From Gammaproteobacteria bacterium (GTDB lineage: Bacteria > Pseudomonadota > Gammaproteobacteria > Ga0077536), in assembly GCA_016191285.1 (NCBI GenBank), contig JACPPA010000016.1, positions 186,001-250,000 on the forward strand: DNA of 64,000 nucleotides, written 5' to 3'. Under the pieces are notes generated by a model, which saw only the letters and a list, made by a program, of their open reading frames with translations, searched no databases and was not told the DNA's origin. Positions 26,242 through 35,905 of the stretch are shown here, in pieces (position 1 is the first letter of the stretch; the number at the start of each line of letters is the position of its first letter). Both the position numbers and the translations under genes were made by a program.

Positions 26242-28329
26242 ATGCCCTTTCGTATTTCCGTCGATACCGGCGGTACGTTTACCGATGTCGTGGTTACCGA
26301 CGCTGCTGGCCGGTTCACCATCGGCAAAGCCTTAACCGATCGGCAACGTGCGTTCGCGAGCATCGAAGCGGGGCTGGCGGTGGCGGCGGCTCAGCTCGGC
26401 ACCGCAGCCGCGGCGTTACTTGCCGATACCGCGATGTTTCTGTACGGCACCACGCGCGCAACGAACGGAATTGTCGAACGCAAGACGGCGCGCACCGCGT
26501 TTCTAACGACCGCGGGGTTTCCCGACATCTTGCTGCTCAAGGAAGGCGGTAAGGCCGAGCCGCATAATTTGCAGATGGAATACCCCGATCCTTACATCCC
26601 ACGCCGCTACACCTTCGAAGTGCCCGAGCGGATCAATGCCGAGGGTGGCGTCGAGAGCGTGTTGGACGAAACTGCGGTCAGGCGCGTGCTCGAGACCTTT
26701 CCGCGCCGTGGCATCGAAGCGGTCGCGGTGTGTTTGCTGTGGTCGATCGCGAACCCGGCGCATGAACTGCGCGTGGGTGAGTTGATCGCGAAAATCTTGC
26801 CAAAACTGCCGTTCACGTTATCGCATCAACTCAACCCGATTTTGCGTGAGTATCGGCGCGCGTCGTCGACCGCGATCGATGCGTCGCTAAAACCGTTGAT
26901 GCAGAAATATCTGTCTGACCTCGAGACCGATCTGCGGCGCGCCGGTTATGCCAACGACATCCTGGTCAGCACGTCATTTGGTGGCGTCATGCATCTTGCC
27001 GATGTCGTTAAACGACCGATCTATCTGGTGAAATCGGGTCCCGCGATGGCGCCCATCGCGGGCCTTGCCTATGTCGAAGCCGAAGGGCTGCCGAACAATG
27101 TCATTGTCTGTGACGCTGGGGGCACGACCTTCGACGTTAGCTTGGTGCGCGATGGCGCGGTCGAATATTCGCGCGACACCTGGTTGGGGCCGCAGTGGAC
27201 TGGTGACAACTTAGGCATGGCGTCGGTTGCAGTGCACTCGATCGGCGCCGGCGGCGGCTCTATCGCGTGGGTGGATTCGGGCGGACTGTTGCGCGTCGGG
27301 CCGCAATCGGCGGGCTCGGAACCCGGGCCCGCATGTTATGGTCGCGGCGGCGATTATCCTACAGTGACCGATGCGGCGGTGGTGCTCGGCTATTTCGATC
27401 CGGCGCATTTTCTCGGCGGGCGCATGACCTTGGACGAAGCCGCGGCGCGCCGCGTGATTAAGGGCGTAGCGGACGCGCTGGGACAAACCTTGGAGCGCGC
27501 GGCCTGGGCGGTGGTTGCCGTCGCGAGTGAAAACATGATCCAGGCGATTAAGGAATTGACGATCAATGAAGGCATTGATCCGAGCGATTCGGCGCTGATC
27601 GGCGGGGGCGGCGCGGGCGGCTTGAATATTGTGCCGATCGCGCAAGAACTCGGTTGCCGCACCGTCCTCGGCCCACGTACGGCCGGCGCTTTGTCGGCGT
27701 CGGGCATGCAGTTCTCGGACATCATCACCGAAGCGGGTGCGAGCAAATTGACGGCTTCGGATGACTTTGATTTCGCCGGCGTCAATCGCGCGTTGGTCGA
27801 CATCGAAAATCGACTCGAGGAATTCGCGGATCGACTCCGCGCGCGCGGATTTAAAGATCTCGAAAAGCGCTACTTTGTCGAGGCCCGGTATCGTTTCCAG
27901 GTGTGGGAGTTGGAGATTAACGTGCCTGGCAGTCGCTTCGCTAATCAAGCACAGATCGAGGCCCTGGTTCATGAGTTTCATCGGGTGCACGAGCGCGTCT
28001 TCGCCGTGCATGACGAAAACAATGCAGTCGAGTTTTTGAATTGGCGCGGTCGCCTGATCGCCAAGGTCAATGCGCCAACCCTGGAGCCGACCAAAGCGCT
28101 CGCGACTCGCGAAGCCGCCCCCGATCGCATGCGGCGCTGTTATTTTGGGAACGCGCAGGTCGATACCGCGATTTATCTCGGCGACAAATTGCCGGTGGGC
28201 GCAATCGTCAACGGCCCGGCCATCATCGAAGAAGACACCTCGACCCTGGTTATTTACCCCGGCGCGATCGCCCGCGTGAGTCCCGGCGGACGCTACCTCG
28301 TGACGCCGCCGCAGGAGAATCAACGATGA
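26242..28329 (+). CDS. Hydantoinase/oxoprolinase family protein, subunit A (HyuA type)
   Basis: ATP-dependent hydrolase or carboxylase alpha-type subunit of 695 residues. The N-terminal Hydant_A_N domain begins ISVDTGGTFTDVVVTDAAG; the second ATPase block VCDAGGTTFDVSLV (near residue 290) and GAGGGSIAWVDSGG are typical of the actin-like fold of this family. The stop overlaps the ATG of the HyuB-type gene (ATGA), so the two are translated together. The family includes 5-oxoprolinase, N-methylhydantoinase and acetone/acetophenone carboxylases. Without a gamma subunit gene here, a hydrolase is as likely as a carboxylase. Separate from the five-gene set at 39443. Confidence 0.88.
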   Translation: MPFRISVDTGGTFTDVVVTDAAGRFTIGKALTDRQRAFASIEAGLAVAAAQLGTAAAALLADTAMFLYGTTRATNGIVERKTARTAFLTTAGFPDILLLKEGGKAEPHNLQMEYPDPYIPRRYTFEVPERINAEGGVESVLDETAVRRVLETFPRRGIEAVAVCLLWSIANPAHELRVGELIAKILPKLPFTLSHQLNPILREYRRASSTAIDASLKPLMQKYLSDLETDLRRAGYANDILVSTSFGGVMHLADVVKRPIYLVKSGPAMAPIAGLAYVEAEGLPNNVIVCDAGGTTFDVSLVRDGAVEYSRDTWLGPQWTGDNLGMASVAVHSIGAGGGSIAWVDSGGLLRVGPQSAGSEPGPACYGRGGDYPTVTDAAVVLGYFDPAHFLGGRMTLDEAAARRVIKGVADALGQTLERAAWAVVAVASENMIQAIKELTINEGIDPSDSALIGGGGAGGLNIVPIAQELGCRTVLGPRTAGALSASGMQFSDIITEAGASKLTASDDFDFAGVNRALVDIENRLEEFADRLRARGFKDLEKRYFVEARYRFQVWELEINVPGSRFANQAQIEALVHEFHRVHERVFAVHDENNAVEFLNWRGRLIAKVNAPTLEPTKALATREAAPDRMRRCYFGNAQVDTAIYLGDKLPVGAIVNGPAIIEEDTSTLVIYPGAIARVSPGGRYLVTPPQENQR

Positions 28330-30122
28330 ACGTTAAACAAACCCCACCGCCGACGCGCGAGTTCGATCCCATCTTAATGGCGGTGCTCGCTAATCGTTTG
28401 AATGCCATCGTGCGCGAAATGGCGAACACCTTGCTTAAGACCGCGCGCTCGGCGGTGTTGGCGGTGGTCCGCGATTTCTCGTGCTCGATAGTCACTGGCG
28501 ACAATCGGCTGTTATGCCCCGGCGAAGGTCTGCCAGTGCATATTTTTGGCTCCAGCCTGCAATCCCAATCGATGTGTGACTTACACGACGACCTGGCGCC
28601 GGGCGATGCCTTTCTGCATAACGATCCCTACCTCGGCAACACGCACCCCGCGGATCACATGATCATGGTGCCGGTATTCATCGATGGCGTGCATCTATTC
28701 ACGACCTGCGCCAAGGCGCATCAAGCGGATTGTGGGAACTCAATTCCCTCGACTTACCATGCCTATGCCAAAGATATCTATGAAGAAGGGGCGTTGATTT
28801 TCCCCTGCGTTCGCGTGCAGAAAAATTTCCAAGATGTGAATGACATTATTCGTATGTGCAAACGCCGCATCCGTGTGCCCGAGCAATGGTATGGCGACTA
28901 CTTGGCGGAAATCGGCTCGGCCCGCATCGGCGAGCGGCGTTTGATCGAGCTCACCAAGCGTTACGGTATCGAGACTATCCAGGCGTTTACCGAGCAGTGG
29001 TTGAGTTATTCCGAGCGGCGCATGGTCGATGCGATCAAGAAAATGGCGCCCGGCAAACTTTCGAACACCACCGTCTACGATCCGCTGCCCCCTATTCTGC
29101 CGGACGGCTTGCCGATTCGGGTGGATATTGCGGTGGATCCCACGGCCGGTTACATCGATGTCGATCTTACACACAACGCGGACAATATGGCCTTTGGTCT
29201 GAACGAATCTGTGGCCTGCGCGACGTCGAACGCGATGTGTGGCGTTTTTAATTGCATGGATCCGGATGTGCCGCATAACGCCGGCTCGTTCGCCCGCGTT
29301 CGCGTTCATTTACGCGACGGCTGCATCACCGGCGTGCCGAAGTTTCCGCACAGTGTGTCGATGGCGACGACGAACATTGGCGATCGCATCGTCAATGTCA
29401 CGCAAGCGGCGTTCGCCGCGATCGGCGACGGCCATGGCTTGGCCGAGGGCGCCATCGGCATGGGCGCCGGCGCCGGCGTGATTTCAGGTCTGGATTGGCG
29501 CCGCGATGGGCCGTTCATCAATCAAGAATGGTTGATCACCAACGGCGGGCCGGCTACACCCACTACCGACGGTTGGTTGAATTATGGACTACCGGTTGCC
29601 GCCGGCTTGATGTATCGCGGCAGTGTCGAAGTCGACGAATCCAAATATCCGATCCTGGTGAAACATCTCCGCGTGATCGCCGGCGGCGGTGGCGCGGGCC
29701 GCTTTCGCGGGGCGCCCGGTTCTGAATTGGTTTATGGACCACGCCACGATCCGATGACGGTAGTCATCTCGTGCGATGGTCAGGTCAACCCGCCGCAGGG
29801 TGTGCGCGGTGGGCATGCGGGGCCACCGGCCGCGACTTACAAGTTGAAGCGCGATGGCAGCGCGGAAAAATTGCCCGGCGTGGTCGAGTGTCGATTGGAA
29901 CCCGGCGAGTGGGTGCAGGGCTTCGATGCCGGCGGCGGTGGTTACGGCAGTCCGCTCGAACGCGATCCGGCGCGCGTCTGTCGCGATGTACTTGAGCGGT
30001 GGGAAACAGTGCCACGCGCGCACGACATTTACGGCGTGGTGCTGACGGGTAGTGCAGACGATGACTCGTTGGCCGTCGACGTCAACGCAACTGCCGCCCG
30101 GCGCGAAGTACTGGCGCGCTGA
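28326..30122 (+). CDS. Hydantoinase/oxoprolinase family protein, subunit B (HyuB type)
   Basis: Partner of the upstream HyuA-type protein; 598 residues. The start is the ATG overlapping the upstream stop (ATGA); the frame extends 285 bp further upstream but only inside the hyuA gene. Recognisable Hydantoinase_B blocks are ANRLNAIVREMANTLLKTARS, DAFLHNDPYLGNTHPADH, DLTHNADNMAFGLNESVACA and the glycine-rich GGGGAGRFRGAPGSELVYG. The complex acts in the cytosol; substrate unknown. Confidence 0.88.
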   Translation: MNVKQTPPPTREFDPILMAVLANRLNAIVREMANTLLKTARSAVLAVVRDFSCSIVTGDNRLLCPGEGLPVHIFGSSLQSQSMCDLHDDLAPGDAFLHNDPYLGNTHPADHMIMVPVFIDGVHLFTTCAKAHQADCGNSIPSTYHAYAKDIYEEGALIFPCVRVQKNFQDVNDIIRMCKRRIRVPEQWYGDYLAEIGSARIGERRLIELTKRYGIETIQAFTEQWLSYSERRMVDAIKKMAPGKLSNTTVYDPLPPILPDGLPIRVDIAVDPTAGYIDVDLTHNADNMAFGLNESVACATSNAMCGVFNCMDPDVPHNAGSFARVRVHLRDGCITGVPKFPHSVSMATTNIGDRIVNVTQAAFAAIGDGHGLAEGAIGMGAGAGVISGLDWRRDGPFINQEWLITNGGPATPTTDGWLNYGLPVAAGLMYRGSVEVDESKYPILVKHLRVIAGGGGAGRFRGAPGSELVYGPRHDPMTVVISCDGQVNPPQGVRGGHAGPPAATYKLKRDGSAEKLPGVVECRLEPGEWVQGFDAGGGGYGSPLERDPARVCRDVLERWETVPRAHDIYGVVLTGSADDDSLAVDVNATAARREVLAR

Positions 30123-30138
30123 GCCCGCCAAGCTCTTT

Positions 30139-30280
30139 AGGGAACCTCTGAATAAGTCCATCCTGGACTTATTCAGAGTACGGGAAGCAAAAAGTATGAT
30201 TTTTGCTTCCCTTCATTTTCAATGGTTTGCAACCATCGAAAATGGCGGCACCTCCCTGTGCCGCGGGAAGCTCTGCTTCG
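30139..30280 (+). repeat. TA-flanked multi-hairpin element, copy C (3' end truncated)
   Basis: Starts TAGGGAACCTCTG 17 bp after the hyuB stop and is nearly identical to copy B through hairpins H1-H4. It breaks off at GGGAAGCTCTGC, where a REP palindrome region begins at 30292. It may act as a 3' transcript structure for the hyuAB operon. Confidence 0.8.
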
Positions 30281-30291
30281 GTGGGAACTGT

Positions 30292-30356
30292 TGTGGGAGC
30301 CGCTTTAGCGGCGAATCTTCGAACGTCCCCCTCCGCGGCTAAAGCCGCTCCCACAA
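30292..30356. repeat. REP palindrome pair
   Basis: TGTGGGAGCCGCTTTAGCGG followed by the inverted partner CCGCGGCTAAAGCCGCTCCC. It is preceded by GTGGGAACTGT, as is the REP at 37430, so those two share a longer left flank. The rest of 30357-30497 shows no gene. Confidence 0.8.
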
Positions 30357-30497
30357 AATCAGCGCGGCACGATTCCAAAAATCGAGCGCAGGTCCCCTGA
30401 AGGGCGGTGGTTGGATCGATACATGGCAGCGGAGCGCGCACTCGACAATCACCCTCTGAAATTCATCGAAGCGGGTTCACTTGGGAGTTAATAAATC

Positions 30498-31070
30498 GTG
30501 AAGCCGACTATGGCTGGATTGATCTTGCTTGCCCTTGGCGCCTTATGCGTCGGCGCAGAACAGAATCTGGATCCGCAAGCGATGACGCCGCGCGAATTCG
30601 ATTGCGTCGATACTTTCAATTCGTTGGCGGGGTTCGTCATGTTGCGTTGTTCGCTGATCGCACCCGAACCGCGCGATGCGCGCCTGCTCGACGCCGCCAA
30701 ACGGGTATTGCTCGATCACCGGTTCGCGCAGTCACGCGATTTCGCTGATCTTAATTTAAGTTTTTGTCCGCTATTGCGTGGTACCGGCATGGTTCCCGCC
30801 GCCAACCGTATTTATCTCGACGACGGTTTGCGCGGCTCGAGTGCTGAAGGACTTGCCGAAGTGCTCGCCCACGAAGCGGTGCACGTGCGGCAGCTAAACA
30901 CCTTAGGGGAACGTGACTTTAAGTGCCGCTACGTGGCGCAGATGTCCGCCTGCGGGGGCTGCCAGGATCGTCGTCATCCACTGGAAGCCGAGGCTTATGC
31001 GGCACAAGACCTGGTGCGGAATACCTTGTTACGCGCGCATGGGATAACGCCGCCGCCCGCTCCTAAATAG
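30498..31070 (+). CDS. Exported zinc metallopeptidase with HExxH motif
   Basis: A 190-residue protein with a signal peptide (MAGLILLALGALCVGA). The zinc motif HEAVH (His125, Glu126, His129) is followed by VRQLNTLGERDF and by a conserved LEAEAYAAQ segment (Glu163/Glu165 as likely third ligand), the pattern of DUF4157-like gluzincins. Six cysteines, including CGGC at about 152-155, suggest disulfides or metal binding in the periplasm. Stand-alone gene; substrate unknown. The start has weak AGTTAATAA context only, so an internal ATG at residue 5 cannot be excluded. Confidence 0.75.
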   Translation: MKPTMAGLILLALGALCVGAEQNLDPQAMTPREFDCVDTFNSLAGFVMLRCSLIAPEPRDARLLDAAKRVLLDHRFAQSRDFADLNLSFCPLLRGTGMVPAANRIYLDDGLRGSSAEGLAEVLAHEAVHVRQLNTLGERDFKCRYVAQMSACGGCQDRRHPLEAEAYAAQDLVRNTLLRAHGITPPPAPK

Positions 31071-31411
31071 ACGAGCATTAATCCCGACCAGGTTAATAGG
31101 GTGCGGGTGGCCGGTATTTCCAGTGCGTTATTTAGCCGCGACTAAATAGCCCGCCTTGCAATGGGCTCAAGAACAGGCACCCGGCATAAATTGTGAGGTC
31201 CGTCATCCCGCACGCAGCCACGTCAGCGGCGCCGACCCGGGAGCCTGCCATACCAGCGGGATCACGCCCCGGATATTCGCTGCGCGAATTCCGGGGCGAC
31301 GTCTATAAGGGCCGCGCACTTTTCGGGATAACGGGGTGAGTGGCATCCGGTGTCGACACGCCGCGTCGAAGCCTGCGTTTGTCTTAAGTTACAGTGCGGG
31401 TTATTTAGAAT
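31071..31411. other. Non-coding gap between convergent genes
   Basis: Contains a degraded REP-like stretch around 31200-31275 (GTCATCCCGC ... AGCGGGATCACGCC). No gene is supported. Confidence 0.5.
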
Positions 31412-32161
31412 TCATCTGGTGTGGGATGTCGCGCTCCAGACGCTCGCGGTCAAGCGTAAGGCATCGACGCTGAGCGTAATTGCGCTGCTCAAGGCGTCGA
31501 GAAAGTAGTGACGAGAGACGGTTTCGAAGGTCGACTCCGCGTCTTTGAGCATGCGGTCTAAATGTCGCCCGCCAACCGCCATGACACAACCTTTTAGTCG
31601 ATGCAGGATGGCGCGCGCCGTCGGCATATCATGTGTCTCGAGCGCGAGTCTCGCTTGCGCGGCTAATCCGCGCGCATCGGCGGCGTAACGCGCGATCAAG
31701 CTGTCGATTTCGGCTGCCGCTTGGCACGCGCCGAAGAGTTCCACGACGAGATCGACATCGAGCTCGCTTTGCGCCAACGCGTGCCCACTGCCGGCAAGCA
31801 CGGTGCCGATCAGCAGCAGCTCAGCGGCGAATGACATCGGGCGCTCGGTGACCAACAACGTATTCGTCGCCAAACAGGATGGCGCGTCGCCGTCGGGCGC
31901 GGCGACGGCGTAAACGATTACTCGCGTGTCCGCGGTCGCCGGCACGGGTCGCGCAGCGCGCGACTTCGCGCCCAGGAGATTGGCATCGACCAGCACCAAG
32001 TCGAAAGCCGCGCCGCGCAGCGCCGCGTCGAGCGCGGGATAGGTCGCGACGCTAGTGACGAGGTAGCCCTGATGTTCAAGCCTGAGCGCGGTTACCCGCC
32101 GTCGGAAGCGTTCTGCGTCCGCGACCAAAATGGCCGCAGCCGCGGCGTTGCGCGCATCCAT
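31412..32161 (-). CDS. Degenerate receiver domain with C-terminal Hpt domain
   Basis: About 249 residues from ATG 32161 (an in-frame start at 32206 would overlap uspA by 25 bp). The first 115 residues look like a receiver with a central Asp in LVLVDANLLG but an incomplete acidic pocket and no clear Lys. The C-terminal half is a helical Hpt domain with the phospho-histidine motif ILHRLKGCVMAVGG near residue 196. It may be a phosphorelay intermediate; a candidate partner is the hybrid kinase at 23157, but this is unlinked. It follows uspA closely on the same strand. Confidence 0.65.
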   Translation of the reverse strand: MDARNAAAAAILVADAERFRRRVTALRLEHQGYLVTSVATYPALDAALRGAAFDLVLVDANLLGAKSRAARPVPATADTRVIVYAVAAPDGDAPSCLATNTLLVTERPMSFAAELLLIGTVLAGSGHALAQSELDVDLVVELFGACQAAAEIDSLIARYAADARGLAAQARLALETHDMPTARAILHRLKGCVMAVGGRHLDRMLKDAESTFETVSRHYFLDALSSAITLSVDALRLTASVWSATSHTR

Positions 32162-32181
32162 TCTGGTGCTCCAGGCGATTT

Positions 32182-32643
32182 CTAGTGCACGACCGTGACT
32201 GGGCATGGCGCGTGATGCAATACCTGCGAACTTACGCTGCCGAGTAACAGCGCCGCGAAGGCCGAGCGGCCACGCGAACCGATGACGATCTGATCGAATC
32301 CCTGCTCACGCGCGTAATCGCAAATGCTCTCCGCGGGCTGACCCCACACAATATGCTGAGTCGGCGTTTCCGGTAGTTCCCCGAGTTCGCGGCGCGCCAC
32401 CCCGAACGCCGGATCTTTGTCGGGATCGATCAAATGTTTTTCAATGTGCTCGATGTATTCGTAATCGGTGAGCGGCGGAATTTCGCTCAACACGCTCAAT
32501 TGATAGACATCGGGACTATGCACGCGAAATAGCGTCACGCGAGCGCCGGTGCAGCGAGCCAGATTACCCGCATAACTCGCCGCCTTGGTGGCACCGTCTG
32601 AACCATCAATCGGCACCAGAATGGTTTTGATGAAGTGCGTCAT
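32182..32643 (-). CDS. Universal stress protein, UspA family
   Basis: A 153-residue cytosolic UspA-fold protein. It begins KTILVPIDGSDGATKAASYA and carries the ATP-binding signature VIGSRGRSAFAALLLGSVS. ATG 32643 is preferred because GGAGG lies just upstream; an earlier in-frame start at 32655 would bury that site. The neighbouring SQR gene is divergent, so the region 32644-32935 should hold promoters for both. Confidence 0.88.
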   Translation of the reverse strand: MTHFIKTILVPIDGSDGATKAASYAGNLARCTGARVTLFRVHSPDVYQLSVLSEIPPLTDYEYIEHIEKHLIDPDKDPAFGVARRELGELPETPTQHIVWGQPAESICDYAREQGFDQIVIGSRGRSAFAALLLGSVSSQVLHHAPCPVTVVH

Positions 32644-32935
32644 GCCAGCCTCCACCGCGGATTGCGTGATGATGAATATAGCAGTAAGCCCGCGGCCACG
32701 GTCGATCGACCACGAACGATTGACGATCGTCGTAGCGGGCGCTGGTCGTGACGCGACGCGCCTTACGCCGGACTAGCCGACTTGCGGCCTAATGCCTATA
32801 GTGGCGGCCCTCGACCACGCGTGGTCGGAGACATTGGTTTTTGCTGCCCCAGCATGGATTTCACGCCGCGCCCAAACACGGACGGTTTCGACAATGGCCG
32901 GGCGCTTTTTCAACCATCGTTTGTGGGAGGAGACA

Positions 32936-34162
32936 ATGCAGCACTCACCACGTATCGTCGTGATTGGCGCTGGCGCCGCCGGCCTTAACGTCGCGGCACG
33001 TATTCGGCGCGTGGCGCCGCAGCACGCGGTCACCATAATCGAGCCTGCCGAGCATCACTTTTATCAGCCCCTGTGGACCTTTGTCGGTGGTGGCGTGTTT
33101 CCGCGCGAACGCAGTCGCCGTGACATGGCTGACGTCATTCCAGACGGGGTGCGCTGGGTGCGCGAAGCAGCCGGTGAATTCAAACCCGATGAAAATCTTG
33201 TTATCACCCACAGCGGCGAGCGTCTTGGCTACGACGCGTTAGTTGTCGCGCCCGGGATTCAGATTAATTGGCGCGCGATCCCGGGGCTCAAGGAATCTTT
33301 GGGCACGCAGGGCGTGTGTAGCAACTATAGCTACGACAGCGTCAACTCGACGTGGGAGCAACTCGAGGCGCTGCGCAGTGGCGAAGCGATTTTTACATTT
33401 CCCACCACGCCGATTAAGTGCGCGGGCGCGCCGCTCAAGATTATGTTCTTGGCCGAGGACTATTTGCGGCGCACTGGCTCGCGCGCGGCGGTTAATGTGC
33501 GCTATCGATGCGGCGTTGGAACGATATTTAGAGCGCCTAAATATGCCCAGGAACTGGTCAAGATCGCTGCCGCGCGCGCAGTGGATGTGCGCTACAAGCA
33601 GGATTTGGTCGCGCTGCGACCCGACTCGCGCGAAGCCGTTTTTCGCGATACCGACTCGGGTAATGAGCTGGTCGAAAAATACACGATGATTCACGTCGCC
33701 CCGCCCATGGGTCCACCGGATTTCATCAAACAAAGTCCGCTCGCCGATGGCGCCGGCTGGGTCGAAGTGGACAAGCACTCGCTGCAACATGTGCGCTTTC
33801 CCAATGTGTTTAGTTTGGGCGACGCGAGCAGTCTACCCACCTCGAAGACGGCCGCCGCAATCCGCGCGCAAGGCCCGGTGTTGACGGCGAATCTGCTCGC
33901 GGTATTGCGCGGACAAGCGCCGCGGGCACGCTATCTTGGGTATACCTCGTGCCCATTGGTCACGGGCTACGGGCGCTTGATGCTGGCGGAATTCGATTAC
34001 GATTTACAACCGTGTGAAACGTTTCCGTTTGACCAAGGCAAAGAACGGAGAAGCATGTATTTGCTAAAAAAATATTTGATGCCGACCCTCTACTGGCAAG
34101 GTCTGGTGCGCGGCCGGAATTGGCCCTGGCCAATTCCCGAATTCGGTTTGCCCCGCGCGTGA
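32936..34162 (+). CDS. sqr: Sulfide:quinone oxidoreductase, type II (SQOR-like)
   Basis: Membrane-associated flavoprotein that oxidises sulfide and passes electrons to quinone. From ATG 32936 (site GGGAGGAG) it is 408 residues, with FAD motif VVIGAGAAGLNVAARI, redox-active cysteines Cys162 (IKCAGAPLKIMFLAEDY) and Cys339 (GYTSCPLVTGYGR), and the second FAD block VFSLGDASSLPTSKTAAA. The sequence around both cysteines closely resembles mitochondrial SQOR (type II) rather than the bacterial type I enzyme. No sulfur dioxygenase or rhodanese is adjacent. Divergent from uspA. Confidence 0.92.
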   Translation: MQHSPRIVVIGAGAAGLNVAARIRRVAPQHAVTIIEPAEHHFYQPLWTFVGGGVFPRERSRRDMADVIPDGVRWVREAAGEFKPDENLVITHSGERLGYDALVVAPGIQINWRAIPGLKESLGTQGVCSNYSYDSVNSTWEQLEALRSGEAIFTFPTTPIKCAGAPLKIMFLAEDYLRRTGSRAAVNVRYRCGVGTIFRAPKYAQELVKIAAARAVDVRYKQDLVALRPDSREAVFRDTDSGNELVEKYTMIHVAPPMGPPDFIKQSPLADGAGWVEVDKHSLQHVRFPNVFSLGDASSLPTSKTAAAIRAQGPVLTANLLAVLRGQAPRARYLGYTSCPLVTGYGRLMLAEFDYDLQPCETFPFDQGKERRSMYLLKKYLMPTLYWQGLVRGRNWPWPIPEFGLPRA

Positions 34163-34196
34163 GCGTCAATCAACGCAAACTTATCTGAGATCAACC

Positions 34197-35375
34197 ATGA
34201 CTACCCACATCAATGTCATCGGCGTCGGCATGACCGTGTTCAAAACCCCTAAACACAGCGATCCGTACCCAGTGATGGGCAGCGCCGCGATCCGCGCGGC
34301 CTTGGAGGATGCAGGCATTGCGTATGTCGCGATTGAACAGGCCTATGCGGCCTATGTTTATGGTGATAGCTGCAGCGGACATCGCGTGGTTTACGAAGCA
34401 GGGCTGACGGGGATCCCCATTTTCAACGTGAACAGCAATTGTTCGAGCGGCTCGAGTGCGCTGTATTTGGCGCGCCAGGCGTTGTTGAGTGGGGCCGCGG
34501 AGTGTGTGCTGGCCGTGGGCTTTGAACAGATGAGCCCGGGCGCGCTGAATGAGGCGTGGCAGGATCGACCAACGCCACTAGAACGCTTTCTCGAGGTGGC
34601 CAAGAAAAAACTGGGAGATTCCACTGTACCGATGGCGCCCCGCTTGTTTGGGGCGGCAAGTCGCGAATATGTCGAAACGTATGGGATGAAGCCTGCGACT
34701 TTGGCGTCAATTCCGGTCAAGGCGCGCCGGCATGCGGCGCATAACCCGCGCGCCGTGTTCACCGAACCGCTGACCGTTGAACAGGTCTTGGCAAGCCCCT
34801 CGGTGTGCGATCCGCTCACGCGTTTTCAGTGCTGCCCGCCAACCTGCGGGGCCGCCGCCGCAGTCTTATGCACCGATGAGTTCGCCAAACGTCACGGCAT
34901 TAAACCCGGCGTGCGGATCGTCGGTCAGGCGCTAGTCACCGACATGCCGACGAGTTTTGCCGATAGCGCGATGGATGCAGTAGGTCGGGATATGGGGCGT
35001 CAGGCCGCGACCAAGGCCTACGCACAAGCCGGGATCGGACCGGTCGACATCGACGTGGTGGAATTACACGATTGCTTCAGCATCAACGAAGTACTGGCCT
35101 ACGAAGCCCTCGGCCTGTGCGCCGAGGGTGGTGCCGCTGAATTCATTGAGCGCGGCGACAACACCTACGGTGGCCGCTATGTCACGAATCCATCCGGTGG
35201 TCTCATCTCCAAAGGACATCCACTCGGCGCGACCGGCTTGGCGCAGTGCTTCGAGTTAGTTACTCAGCTTCGGGGTCGCGCTGAGCGGCGACAGGTAGAC
35301 GGCGCACGCGTCGGGGTCGCGCACAACATTGGCCTTGGCGGCGCCTGTGTGGTCTCGGTCTATAGCCATGTTTGA
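34197..35375 (+). CDS. Thiolase family protein, SCP-x/lipid-transfer type
   Basis: A 392-residue thiolase-fold enzyme of the sterol-carrier-protein-x thiolase group, often annotated lipid-transfer protein. The nucleophile Cys82 lies in NVNSNCSSGSSALYLARQ. The C-terminal HDCFSINEVLAYEALGL and GHPLGATGLAQCFELV carry the catalytic His residues. Such enzymes cleave branched or steroid-like 3-ketoacyl-CoA esters. It follows sqr by 34 bp in the same direction but no common role is known. It could supply the thiolysis step for a product of the carboxylase cluster downstream (inference). Confidence 0.88.
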   Translation: MTTHINVIGVGMTVFKTPKHSDPYPVMGSAAIRAALEDAGIAYVAIEQAYAAYVYGDSCSGHRVVYEAGLTGIPIFNVNSNCSSGSSALYLARQALLSGAAECVLAVGFEQMSPGALNEAWQDRPTPLERFLEVAKKKLGDSTVPMAPRLFGAASREYVETYGMKPATLASIPVKARRHAAHNPRAVFTEPLTVEQVLASPSVCDPLTRFQCCPPTCGAAAAVLCTDEFAKRHGIKPGVRIVGQALVTDMPTSFADSAMDAVGRDMGRQAATKAYAQAGIGPVDIDVVELHDCFSINEVLAYEALGLCAEGGAAEFIERGDNTYGGRYVTNPSGGLISKGHPLGATGLAQCFELVTQLRGRAERRQVDGARVGVAHNIGLGGACVVSVYSHV

Positions 35376-35905
35376 TCAACAGTGCGGCGCAGCAAAATAA
35401 CCCTCGTGGACACCAGTGGACGAAATGAACCGATTGCGTTTCGCGCGGTACTCAATGCATAAGTGAGACAATCGTGCTTGCGCGCGAGTACCAAGACCGC
35501 CCGCACGCAAGCGTTACCGTCGCGGAGCGCAATTGAGTTCACCTGAAGAGTTCCTGCGCGACTCAGGCGGTGATCTAATTGCGGACCTCAAGCGTAATTG
35601 GAAGACATGATCGCGCGTTTCTCGCCGTGGTCCGCCCCTAGCGTCTGGTGAAGGCTAAGGCGCCAACTCGAAATGCGACGGACCTGCGAAGTGCTTTCGA
35701 TTTGCAGGGCACCCGTGACAGAATCCGGTCCGTTACGCGCTTCCGAGCGTGTGACGGGGGGATATGAAAGCGTTGTTGGAAACCCGCCACCGCGATCGCG
35801 GTGCGACAAGACGTTGCGAGGCGGGGTTTGAAACGCTTACGCGTAACCACTTAACGCAGGATGTCGTGAAGGTGGTTTATTACTAGCTAGCTGAAGGAGG
35901 TTTCA
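35376..35905. other. 530-bp gap; promoter region for the DUF1329 gene
   Basis: No gene is recognisable. The strong ribosome site AAGGAGG lies at 35894-35900 before the DUF1329 start. No dispersed repeats are seen here. Confidence 0.5.

Noticed and set aside
27211-28323. Long antisense open frame (370 residues) opposite the HyuA gene
   Set aside because: Shadow frame of high-GC codon usage; the sense strand carries clear HyuA motifs throughout.
28041-28325. Upstream extension of the HyuB frame
   Set aside because: Lies wholly inside the HyuA gene; family homology begins at ATG 28326 in the ATGA overlap.
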